A DNA stretch of 6,628 nucleotides from an uncultured Pseudomonas sp. (GTDB taxonomy: Bacteria; Pseudomonadota; Gammaproteobacteria; Pseudomonadales; Pseudomonadaceae): contig CALMID010000046.1 in NCBI GenBank assembly GCA_937863915.1, forward strand, positions 1-6,628. Reading direction: 5' to 3'. Shown here piece by piece: positions 1-5,238 of this stretch (its first letter is position 1; the number at the start of each line of letters is the position of its first letter). The position numbers and the translations under genes were made by a program. The notes beneath the pieces were generated by a model that saw only the letters and a program-made list of their open reading frames with translations, had not been told where the DNA came from and did no database searches.

Positions 1-1844
1 CATTCGTTGTTGTTGACGAAGCGCACCGGAATCAGCTTGGCGCGGCCGTCGTCGGTCTGGAAACGACCATCGGCGTAGAGCCGGCGCTCGCCCAGGTAGT
101 CCTGCCGCCTGAGCATGTCGAAGGTACCCGGCGCGCCGTGCACGGCCTCGTCGGCCGCAGCCTGCGCCTCGCTGTAGGGCCACTGGATGCCGCGCGCCGC
201 CTCGATGCGGTCGTAGCTCATGCCGGAGATGTCCAGGGTGCGCCCGGCGCCCTTGGACAGCTCGCGCATCTCGTCGAAGGCCGCTTCGGTGTCGTCCGGG
301 AAATGGATGACGTTGCGGTCCATGAAGCGCTTGGCCATCTGGTTGAAGATCCAGAAGTCCGGCTTGGAGTCGGCATAGGGCGGCAGTACGTTGCGCGTCA
401 GGTTCACCCGTCGCTCGGTGTTGGTGTGGCAGCCCTGCTTCTCGGCCCACACGGCGGCGGGGAAATACACATGGGCGTACTGGGTGGTCTCGACGTCCTG
501 GTAGACGTCCTGCACCACCAGGAACTCGAGCTTCTCCATCGCCTTGCGGATGCGCGGCTGGTTGGGCATGGAGGTCATGGGGTTGGTCGCCACCAGCCAC
601 AGGCCCTTGATCTCGCCGGTCTCGATGGCCGGGAAGATATCGGTCTGCGACAGGCCGCGCGCCGTCGGGAAGAAGTCCGGGTCCACGCCCCAGAAATCGG
701 CCACGGTCTTGCGATCCTTGTCCTTCTCCAGCGCCCGGTAGCCGGGCAGCCCCGAGCAGGACGACCACTCGCGGGTGCCCATGGCGTTGCACTGGCCGGT
801 GATCGACAGGCTGGTGCCGCCCGGTCGGCCGATATTGCCGGTGACCAGGTTGAGGTTGTTGATGTTGACCACGCCGTCCGAGCCATGGGTGGACTGGTTG
901 ATGCCCATGGTCCAGATGCTCATGGCTGCCGGCGCCTTGGCATACAGGCGCGCCACGGTACGGATGCGGTCTTCGTCGACGCCGCAGATGTGCTGGGCGG
1001 TCTTGGGGTCGTAGTCGGCTACCAGCGCGCGCAACTCGTCGAGGCCGTTGGTGTGCGCGGCGATGTAGTCCTTGTCCTCCAGGCCTTCCTTGAAGATCAC
1101 GTGGAGCATGGCGTTGATCAGCACGCAGTCGGTGCCCGGGGTGATCGGCAGGTGGATGTCGGCGAACTGCGCCAGCATGGTCACCCGCGGGTCGATGACG
1201 ATCAGCGGGAACTTGCGCTTCTCCAGCGCCTCCTTCAGGCGCCAGTAGATGATCGGGTGCTGCTCCGGCAGGTTGGAGCCGAAGGCCATCAGGCAGTGAG
1301 TGTGCTCGAAATCGTCGTAGCAGCCGGGCGGGCCGTCGCTGCCGAAGCTGCGCTTGTAGCCGGACACCGCCGAGGCCATGCACAGGGTGGTGTTGCCGTC
1401 GTAGTTGTTGGTGCCGATCTGCCCGCGCACCAGCTTGCCCAGGGTGTAGAACTCCTCGGTGAGCAGCTGGCCGGTGGAGACCACGGCGAAGGCGTCACGG
1501 CCGTATTTGGCCTGGATTTCCTTGATCTTCGCCGCCGTGGTGTCCAGCGCGGCGTCCCAGCTGGTCGGCTGGAATGGCAGATGGGCCTTGTCGCGCGCCA
1601 GCGGCACCGTGCCACGCCCGGGAGATTCGAACAGCTCGTGCTCCAGCAGCCCCTTGATGCACAGCTTGCCGCGATTGACGTCGGCGCCGGCATGGCCGCG
1701 GCTGGTGACAATGCGACCGTCCTCGCCCAGGCCCAGCTCGATGGCACAGCCGGTCGAGCAGTAGTTGCAGGTGGTGTACTTCCATTCCTTGACCGGTTTG
1801 GCCGGAATGCTGATTGGCTTGCGCTTTCTGCGACCGAAGATCAT
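1..1844 (-). CDS. nasA: Assimilatory-type nitrate reductase catalytic subunit (NasA/NarB-like molybdopterin oxidoreductase), C-terminus cut off by window edge
   Basis: Reduces nitrate to nitrite in the cytoplasm, the first step of nitrate assimilation, using a [4Fe-4S] cluster and Mo-bisMGD. 614 residues are visible and no stop is reached. Cluster ligands are Cys26, Cys29, Cys33 and Cys62 (CNYCSTGC, then KLCIKG). The Mo ligand is Cys155 in LCMASAV, followed by YKRSFGSDGPPGCYDD, a pattern typical of nitrate reductases. Cys155, Met156, Asp170, Met313 and Arg358 fall at a constant offset of 7 from the active-site residues I recall for cyanobacterial NarB (148, 149, 163, 306, 351). There is no Tat or Sec signal, only a basic start (RRKRK), so it is not periplasmic NapA. 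The sequence ends as the C-terminal dinucleotide-binding domain begins. The ATG at 1844 is preceded by AGGAC about 9 nt away. A sigma-54 element lies upstream. Electron donor and downstream partners are outside the window. A related molybdoenzyme of other specificity is the alternative. Confidence 0.8.
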   Translation of the reverse strand, partial: MIFGRRKRKPISIPAKPVKEWKYTTCNYCSTGCAIELGLGEDGRIVTSRGHAGADVNRGKLCIKGLLEHELFESPGRGTVPLARDKAHLPFQPTSWDAALDTTAAKIKEIQAKYGRDAFAVVSTGQLLTEEFYTLGKLVRGQIGTNNYDGNTTLCMASAVSGYKRSFGSDGPPGCYDDFEHTHCLMAFGSNLPEQHPIIYWRLKEALEKRKFPLIVIDPRVTMLAQFADIHLPITPGTDCVLINAMLHVIFKEGLEDKDYIAAHTNGLDELRALVADYDPKTAQHICGVDEDRIRTVARLYAKAPAAMSIWTMGINQSTHGSDGVVNINNLNLVTGNIGRPGGTSLSITGQCNAMGTREWSSCSGLPGYRALEKDKDRKTVADFWGVDPDFFPTARGLSQTDIFPAIETGEIKGLWLVATNPMTSMPNQPRIRKAMEKLEFLVVQDVYQDVETTQYAHVYFPAAVWAEKQGCHTNTERRVNLTRNVLPPYADSKPDFWIFNQMAKRFMDRNVIHFPDDTEAAFDEMRELSKGAGRTLDISGMSYDRIEAARGIQWPYSEAQAAADEAVHGAPGTFDMLRRQDYLGERRLYADGRFQTDDGRAKLIPVRFVNNNE

Positions 1845-1884
1845 GTGTTGTCTGTCCTGTACCGACGAAGGCCAGCCCCAACAG

Positions 1885-1904
1885 CCGGTCAATAGCTGAC
1901 CCGG
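1885..1904 (-). other. Small hairpin in the nitrate reductase leader
   Basis: On the minus strand CCGGGTCA and TGACCGG flank a GCTAT loop, giving five perfect pairs plus two more beyond a one-base bulge. It lies about 41 nt upstream of the ATG and has no following U-tract, so it is not an intrinsic terminator. It could be an RNA regulatory structure or chance. Confidence 0.3.
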
Positions 1905-1970
1905 CACGCGGTGGAAGACCTTCATTGGTTCAGGGGCGCGGCGCTCATTGTTGACCCTATCGAACGGCCG

Positions 1971-1988
1971 GGAAGCACCCGAAGCACC
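1971..1988 (+). repeat. Short tandem direct repeat (GAAGCACC twice, 10-bp period)
   Basis: On the plus strand GAAGCACCC is directly followed by GAAGCACCG after a one-base spacing, so the octamer GAAGCACC occurs twice with a 10-bp period, one helical turn. It lies inside the transcribed leader of the nitrate reductase gene, downstream of the sigma-54 element, which makes an activator site less likely than an RNA element or chance. Confidence 0.4.
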
Positions 1989-2052
1989 GCCTCGACAGGA
2001 TCAGTGAATGATGACTACGCGGCGTTGCGCAGCACTCTGCACGCTATGAATC

Positions 2053-2067
2053 GCAATATCCGGGCCA
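2053..2067 (-). promoter_or_regulatory. Sigma-54 (RpoN) -24/-12 promoter for the nitrate reductase gene
   Basis: The minus strand reads TGGCCCGGATATTGC. The invariant GG (-24) and GC (-12) are separated by exactly 10 nt, and the element followed by G matches 10 of 12 informative positions of TGGCACG-N4-TTGCW. Transcription would start near 2041, leaving a leader of about 197 nt. Nitrogen-regulated, NtrC-activated sigma-54 promoters are the known control for nitrate assimilation operons in Pseudomonas and enterics, so the location fits. An AT-rich tract with a weak IHF-like sequence lies just upstream (about 2090-2110). I did not find a convincing NtrC palindrome. Confidence 0.65.
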
Positions 2068-2215
2068 ACAGCACATCATCAACAGGAAACTTAAAGAGCT
2101 TAATAAACAAAGGCCTACGCAATATGCGAGCACAAAGAAGATCAGCCATCTCGCCCCAATAGGAGGCATCTTGGCCATATGCCGCACCAGCAGCAGGCAG
2201 GCGATATACCCACCC

Positions 2216-2237
2216 TTGCCTGCTTTTCTTCAGGCAA
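2216..2237 (-). other. Second hairpin beside the oprF terminator
   Basis: TTGCCTG (2216-2222) and CAGGCAA (2231-2237) form a perfect 7-bp stem with an 8-nt loop. No U-tract follows on either strand, so it is not itself a classical terminator. The TGCCTG arm can alternatively pair with GCAGGCA at 2193-2199, giving two mutually exclusive structures. It may protect the 3' end or be fortuitous. Confidence 0.3.
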
Positions 2238-2239
2238 AG

Positions 2240-2265
2240 AAAAACCCGGCCTAAGCCGGGTTTTT
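2240..2265 (-). terminator. Rho-independent terminator of oprF, symmetrical and possibly bidirectional
   Basis: AAAAACCCGGC (2240-2250) and GCCGGGTTTTT (2255-2265) form a perfect 11-bp inverted repeat around a CTAA loop, with an A-tract on one side and a T-tract on the other. The GC-rich core ends in a U-tract on both strands, so it can stop transcription in both directions. It starts 18 bp past the oprF stop codon and insulates the nitrate reductase region from strong oprF transcription. Confidence 0.92.
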
Positions 2266-2283
2266 CGTGAAGCGCCGGGCGAA

Positions 2284-3321
2284 TTACTTGGCCTGGGCTT
2301 CTACTTCAGCTTCTACGCGACGGTTAACAGCGCGACCGGCTTCGGTAGCGTTGTCGGCAACCGGACGGGACTCACCGTAACCAACGGAGCTGACGCGCTC
2401 GGCGCCTACACCGTACTGGTTGACCAGCACGTCACGCACGGCACCGGCACGGCGCTCGGACAGCTTCTGGTTGTAAGCGTCGGTACCAACGGAGTCGGTG
2501 TGACCTTCAACGGTGGTGGTGGTCTGCGGGTACTGACCCATGAAGTCAGCCAGGTTCTTGATGTCGCCGTAGCTTTCTTCTTTGACCTGGGCCTTGTCGA
2601 AGTCGAACTTCACGTCCAGCTCAACGCGAACCACTTCGGCAACAGCCGGGCAGCCATCGGCATCAACGGTGGTGTTGGCCGGGGTGTCCGGGCACTTGTC
2701 AACGTTGTCGCACACGCCATCGTTGTCGCTGTCGGTGCAGACTTCCGGAGCCGGCTCAGCAGCAACCGGGGCAGCAGCGCCACCGAAGTTCAGACCAACG
2801 CCAACACCAGCCAGCCACTCGGTTTCACCGGCGTCGATGTTGTAGGCAGCGTCAACGCCAGCCTTGGCGAAGAAGTTTTCGGTCAGGAAGTACTTAACAC
2901 CGGTACCAATGTTGGCGAAGGTGCTGTGGTCACGACCAGTACGATCCGGAACGTTGCTGATGTTCTGGTGAGCAAAACCGGCGGAAACATAAGGACGCAG
3001 AGCGTCTCCGGAAGTGCCGAAGTGGTAGAAGGCATCCAGGGAAGCCAGGTTGCCCTTGATGTCCTTGTTGCCGGTACCGTTCTCGGAACGAATATCGTGG
3101 TACTCACCGTAGGACAGGCCCAGGGAAACGTCTTCGGTCAGGTAGTAACCGATGGAGCCGCCGAACAGGTTGCCTTCGTCCATGTTGCTGCTGCTGTCGG
3201 TGAAGTAACGCTTGCCGAATGCTTCCAGCTCGACAGCGCCTTGACCTTGAGCCACAGCGTTTGCAGCAGCGGCGGCCAGCAGAGAGCCGATAACCAGGCC
3301 CAGAGTGTTCTTCAGTTTCAT
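2284..3321 (-). CDS. oprF: OprF, major outer-membrane porin and peptidoglycan-binding protein
   Basis: Most abundant outer-membrane protein of Pseudomonas: a non-specific porin and structural link between outer membrane and peptidoglycan. 345 residues. The Sec signal peptide spans residues 1-24, with cleavage after AVA before Gln25. Residues 25-180 form the beta-barrel (VELEAFGKRYFTD start, YHFGTSGDALRPYVSAG). A proline/alanine linker and a calcium-binding, thrombospondin type 3-like segment (DSDNDGVCDNVDKCPD) carry the four conserved OprF cysteines at 195, 204, 210 and 224. Residues about 227-345 are the OmpA C-terminal domain, with Asp276 in EGHTD and Arg291 in LSERRA at the positions that bind diaminopimelate in OmpA homologues. 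The length is close to the roughly 350 residues of P. aeruginosa OprF. ATG start; GGGG lies about 9 nt upstream. It sits directly after sigX, whose product is known to drive oprF in Pseudomonas, and ends at a strong terminator. Confidence 0.98.
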   Translation of the reverse strand: MKLKNTLGLVIGSLLAAAAANAVAQGQGAVELEAFGKRYFTDSSSNMDEGNLFGGSIGYYLTEDVSLGLSYGEYHDIRSENGTGNKDIKGNLASLDAFYHFGTSGDALRPYVSAGFAHQNISNVPDRTGRDHSTFANIGTGVKYFLTENFFAKAGVDAAYNIDAGETEWLAGVGVGLNFGGAAAPVAAEPAPEVCTDSDNDGVCDNVDKCPDTPANTTVDADGCPAVAEVVRVELDVKFDFDKAQVKEESYGDIKNLADFMGQYPQTTTTVEGHTDSVGTDAYNQKLSERRAGAVRDVLVNQYGVGAERVSSVGYGESRPVADNATEAGRAVNRRVEAEVEAQAK

Positions 3322-3353
3322 CCGTTAAATCCCCATCTAATTTAGTGGTCCGC

Positions 3354-3382
3354 GAGTCGTCAAAAAAATATCCGGACGACTC
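3354..3382 (-). repeat. Perfect inverted repeat in the oprF 5' leader (predicted hairpin)
   Basis: GAGTCGTC (3354-3361) and GACGACTC (3375-3382) form a perfect 8-bp stem around a 13-nt loop containing seven consecutive A on the plus strand, hence seven U in an oprF transcript. If the promoter at 3392-3421 is right, the hairpin begins only about three nucleotides from the mRNA 5' end. As an alternative it may be an operator, or a weak terminator for sigX, though the U-run lies in the loop and not after the stem. Confidence 0.6.
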
Positions 3383-3391
3383 AATGCCGCG

Positions 3392-3421
3392 ATTCTACCA
3401 TTGTTTTCACGAAATTTTGAA
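3392..3421 (-). promoter_or_regulatory. Candidate sigma-70-type promoter for oprF
   Basis: In the sigX-oprF gap the minus strand has TAGAAT (3397-3392), five of six to the -10 consensus, with TTCAAA (3421-3416), four of six to the -35, at 18-bp spacing. The start would be A near 3385, giving a 64-nt leader. A CGTC, as in many ECF -10 elements, occurs at 3378-3375, but I could not pair it with a convincing -35 at the right distance, so the SigX-dependent start remains unplaced. Confidence 0.4.
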
Positions 3422-3433
3422 GAATAGCGTCAA

Positions 3434-4027
3434 CTATTCGTCAGCGACTGGCGCGGCAAATTTTTCCCGCAGGCGATCGAGGGCGCGCTTGTAGCGCATT
3501 TTCGTGGCGCTCAGGCCCATGTGCATGATGTCGGCGATTTCCTGGAACTCCAGCTCTGCGACAAAACGCAGCACCAGAATTTCCCGGTCAATCGGATTGA
3601 CATGCACCAGCCAGCGATCCAGACCGCCCTTCTCTTCCTGCTTGGGCGCCTGCTCTTCCGAGGCTTCCTCCAGCGGGTCCAGGCTCAGGGCGTCGAGCAG
3701 GCGACGCTTGCGCTTTTCCTTGCGGTACTGGGTGATGCATTCGTTGTAGGTAATGCTGTACAGCCAGGTCTTGAACTTCGACTTGCCTTCGAAGTTTTTC
3801 AGGCCGTAGAGCACCTTGAGCATGACCTCCTGACAGACATCGTCAGCGTCGCGATCATTGCCCAGATAACGAGCACAGACGTTGAACAGCGTGCGCTGAT
3901 AGCGGCGCATCAACTCTTCATAGGCACGGGTGATGTGAAACAGCTCGACGTGCGCCCGCTGAACCAGTTCCTCATCCGTGAGCTGGCGCGGGTCGTAAGC
4001 CGTTTTGGACAAATGCAGATCGTTCAA
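3434..4027 (-). CDS. sigX: SigX, ECF-family RNA polymerase sigma factor
   Basis: Directs RNA polymerase to envelope-related promoters; in Pseudomonas SigX is known to drive oprF, membrane-fluidity and fatty-acid genes. 197 residues. Region 2 spans about 35-105, with YEELMRRYQRTLFNVCARYLG, then the DADDVCQEVMLKV core-binding helix and KFKTWLYSITYNECI for -10 recognition. Region 4 spans about 140-190 (DREILVLRFVAELEFQEIADIM, then the helix-turn-helix GLSATKMRYKRAL). An acidic linker with LDPLEEASEE lies between. It starts with TTG: codons between the cmpX stop and 4027 contain no ATG, GTG or TTG, the next in-frame ATG is inside region 2, and the ten residues before YDPR match the known SigX length. 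No Shine-Dalgarno sequence precedes the TTG. No anti-sigma gene lies beside it. The cmpX stop is 78 bp upstream, in the same reading frame, and the gap holds a strong hairpin. Confidence 0.97.
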   Translation of the reverse strand: MNDLHLSKTAYDPRQLTDEELVQRAHVELFHITRAYEELMRRYQRTLFNVCARYLGNDRDADDVCQEVMLKVLYGLKNFEGKSKFKTWLYSITYNECITQYRKEKRKRRLLDALSLDPLEEASEEQAPKQEEKGGLDRWLVHVNPIDREILVLRFVAELEFQEIADIMHMGLSATKMRYKRALDRLREKFAAPVADE

Positions 4028-4055
4028 GGGAGTCAGCCGATAGCCTGATCGAGGA

Positions 4056-4077
4056 CGCCGGACAAACCAGTCCGGCG
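4056..4077 (-). other. Hairpin in the cmpX-sigX gap
   Basis: CGCCGGAC (4056-4063) and GTCCGGCG (4070-4077) form a perfect 8-bp GC-rich stem with a 6-nt loop, extendable by a G-U and a G-C pair on the RNA. No U-tract follows on the minus strand, so it is not a standard terminator. It is about 28 nt upstream of the sigX TTG start and could cause pausing, protect a processed 3' end or modulate sigX translation. Confidence 0.5.
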
Positions 4078-4105
4078 CCGCGCGTGACGCTGGCGAACGC
4101 GCGGA

Positions 4106-4930
4106 TCAGCGACTGCTGACGCGCTGCTCAAGCAAAGCGCGATTAGCCAGCGAAATCAACTCTCCGCTGTCGGTCAGCAGCACGGTTTTGACCGTGCCAA
4201 TCTCTTCGATCTGCCCTTCAACGTCGCCGACCTTGAGTTGATCACCAACCTGATAGAGCTCGCGCACATAGATGCCGGCAATGATCTGCCCGGCCACCTC
4301 ACGGCTACCCAGCCCCAGCGCCAGGGCGGCGGCCAGGCCGACGCTGATCAGCACGATGCCAATCACCAGATTGAGCAGATCGGTCTTGATCTCCAGCTGG
4401 CCGATGGCCACCGAGATACTGATGATGATCACCAGACCCTGAGCAATCCGCCCCAAACCGCTGGCGTACTCCAGCCCCACACCTTCGGCCGCACCACGCA
4501 CCAGACCATTGGCCAGCTGTGCCAGCAGCAAACCGCCGAGCAGCACCAGGGCTGCACCAAACATCTTCGGCAGGTATTGAGCAAACAGATCCAGAGTGGC
4601 CGACAGGCGCTCCAGACCCAGCGAGTCGACGGCGGTGACCACAAAGATCAGCACGACGAACCAGTACACCACCTTGCCGACCAGACTGGAGACCGGTGCA
4701 TGGATGCCGGCACGCACCAGCAGCTTAGTCAGGCCGGTGCCGCCCATCAGGCGGTCGAGTCCGAGCTTAGCCAGTAGTTTGGACAGCAGGGTGTCGAGCA
4801 GCTTGGCGGCCACAAAGCCAACCAGCACCAGTACCAGCGCCGCAAACAGATTGGGAATGAAGCCCGCCGCCTTGGTCCAGATGGCGGTCATGGCACTCAC
4901 CAGACCTTGAGTCCAGGGATCGAATTGCAT
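4106..4930 (-). CDS. cmpX: CmpX, MscS-like small mechanosensitive channel / cytoplasmic membrane protein
   Basis: Inner-membrane protein of the small-conductance mechanosensitive channel group, expected to respond to membrane tension. 274 residues from the ATG at 4930. About five hydrophobic segments are visible: residues 25-46, 87-106, 120-140, 162-179 and 186-209. They are followed by an MscS-type cytoplasmic beta domain (REVAGQIIAGIYVRELYQVGD, then KVGDVEGQIEEIGTVKTVLLT and SGELISLANRALLEQ). The tandem glycine-rich N-terminal helices (LFAALVLVLVGFVAAKLLD) are the conserved TM-helix repeat of this family. The large C-terminal cage domain of E. coli MscS is missing, as usual in this subfamily. 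A GTG at 4936 would add two residues and overlap crfX by 4 bp, but AAGG is better spaced (10 nt) for the ATG. Only 2 bp separate it from crfX, so the two are translationally coupled. Channel activity itself is inferred. Confidence 0.92.
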   Translation of the reverse strand: MQFDPWTQGLVSAMTAIWTKAAGFIPNLFAALVLVLVGFVAAKLLDTLLSKLLAKLGLDRLMGGTGLTKLLVRAGIHAPVSSLVGKVVYWFVVLIFVVTAVDSLGLERLSATLDLFAQYLPKMFGAALVLLGGLLLAQLANGLVRGAAEGVGLEYASGLGRIAQGLVIIISISVAIGQLEIKTDLLNLVIGIVLISVGLAAALALGLGSREVAGQIIAGIYVRELYQVGDQLKVGDVEGQIEEIGTVKTVLLTDSGELISLANRALLEQRVSSR

Positions 4931-4932
4931 AG

Positions 4933-5178
4933 TCACTCAGCCTTGTCAGCAGAACGATGAGAACGGTCGAGACGCGATACCGGTGCCCAGTGCGCCGAAC
5001 CATTGTTCAGCGCCATCATCAGAGCCGGCACCCAGCGCCCCATCATGGAAAACAGATCACCAACGCCAACCTGACGGTTGGCCGTCTTCAATACCCGCCC
5101 CAAGCAGGCATCGTCGTCATGGCTACCTGGTGAGGCTTTCAGCAAGTCGCGCAGCGACTCTTCAAAGGGATCTTGCAT
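4933..5178 (-). CDS. crfX: CrfX, small conserved protein of unknown function between cmaX and cmpX
   Basis: 81 residues from the ATG at 5178, chosen because GGAGGT sits 4 nt upstream; a GTG at 5196 would put that ribosome site inside the gene and add six residues. The protein begins MQDPFEESLRDLLKAS, an acidic amphipathic helix, then DDDACLGRVLKTANRQVGVGDLF, a moderately hydrophobic stretch WVPALMMALNN, and a basic, polar tail (SRLDRSHRSADKAE). No signal peptide and no clear membrane span. I recognise it by position as the crfX gene of the Pseudomonas sigX locus and know no biochemical function. Its near-overlap with cmpX (2 bp) suggests they act together or need matched amounts; this is inference. 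Confidence 0.88.
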   Translation of the reverse strand: MQDPFEESLRDLLKASPGSHDDDACLGRVLKTANRQVGVGDLFSMMGRWVPALMMALNNGSAHWAPVSRLDRSHRSADKAE

Positions 5179-5182
5179 ACTC

Positions 5183-5188
5183 ACCTCC
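5183..5188 (-). promoter_or_regulatory. Strong Shine-Dalgarno that fixes the crfX start
   Basis: GGAGGT on the minus strand, 4 nt before the ATG at 5178, is complementary to the 16S rRNA end over six bases. It is the strongest ribosome site in the window and overlaps the upstream GTG-initiated extension, which argues against that start. Confidence 0.8.
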
Positions 5189-5238
5189 ACAGGCACTATG
5201 TCGGCTAGACGCCGCCATCTTCGGCGAAGTCACAGCGA

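Larger units (their letters stand above)
1845..2239 (-). other. Gene-free stretch: sigma-54 promoter and long leader of the nitrate reductase gene
   Basis: About 395 bp separate the oprF terminator from the nitrate reductase start. I find no credible gene: the one plus-strand frame (1911-2162) has low-complexity composition, no recognisable family and no good ribosome site. The part around 2040-2140 is more AT-rich than its flanks, as expected for a promoter. On the minus strand it holds the sigma-54 element (2053-2067), a leader of roughly 197 nt with a small hairpin near 1885-1904 and a tandem repeat at 1971-1988. I saw no U-tract terminator in the leader and no clear pair of ANTAR-type hexaloop hairpins, which one would look for if NasT-type antitermination operated. 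Confidence 0.6.

Noticed and set aside
1..1844. Periplasmic NapA or a formate dehydrogenase
   Set aside because: No Tat signal precedes the Fe-S motif, the Mo ligand is Cys in a nitrate reductase context with no selenocysteine codon, and NarB-type catalytic residues are in register.
138..1895. 585-codon plus-strand open frame
   Set aside because: Exactly antisense to the nitrate reductase gene, whose protein has all family motifs. The plus-strand translation is rich in Gly, Ala, Val and His with no recognisable domain, typical of a shadow frame in GC-rich DNA.
1885..1904. ANTAR (NasT/NasR) antitermination hairpin pair in the nitrate reductase leader
   Set aside because: The loop is five bases, not six with A1 and G4; no second matching hairpin and no downstream U-tract terminator were found.
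1911..2162. 83-codon plus-strand open frame in the intergenic region
   Set aside because: No family resemblance, no good ribosome site, and it covers the minus-strand sigma-54 element and the leader. Best explained as chance, though a lineage-specific small protein cannot be fully excluded.
2179..3345. 388-codon plus-strand open frame opposite oprF
   Set aside because: Antisense shadow of oprF; its low-complexity Val/Gly/Thr composition reflects the codon pattern of the porin, and it crosses the oprF terminator.
3354..3382. Intrinsic terminator between sigX and oprF
   Set aside because: The U-run lies in the loop and not after the stem, so the classic terminator layout is absent.
3375..3410. 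SigX-type promoter made of GTGAAAAC and CGTC before oprF
   Set aside because: The two elements are 24 nt apart instead of the roughly 16 expected for an ECF promoter, so I do not call it, although SigX control of oprF is known.
3521..4048. 175-codon plus-strand frame opposite sigX, and the similar 4238-4777 and 5455-5994 frames
   Set aside because: All are antisense to well-recognised genes (sigX, cmpX, cmaX) and show Gln/His/Leu-rich shadow translations.
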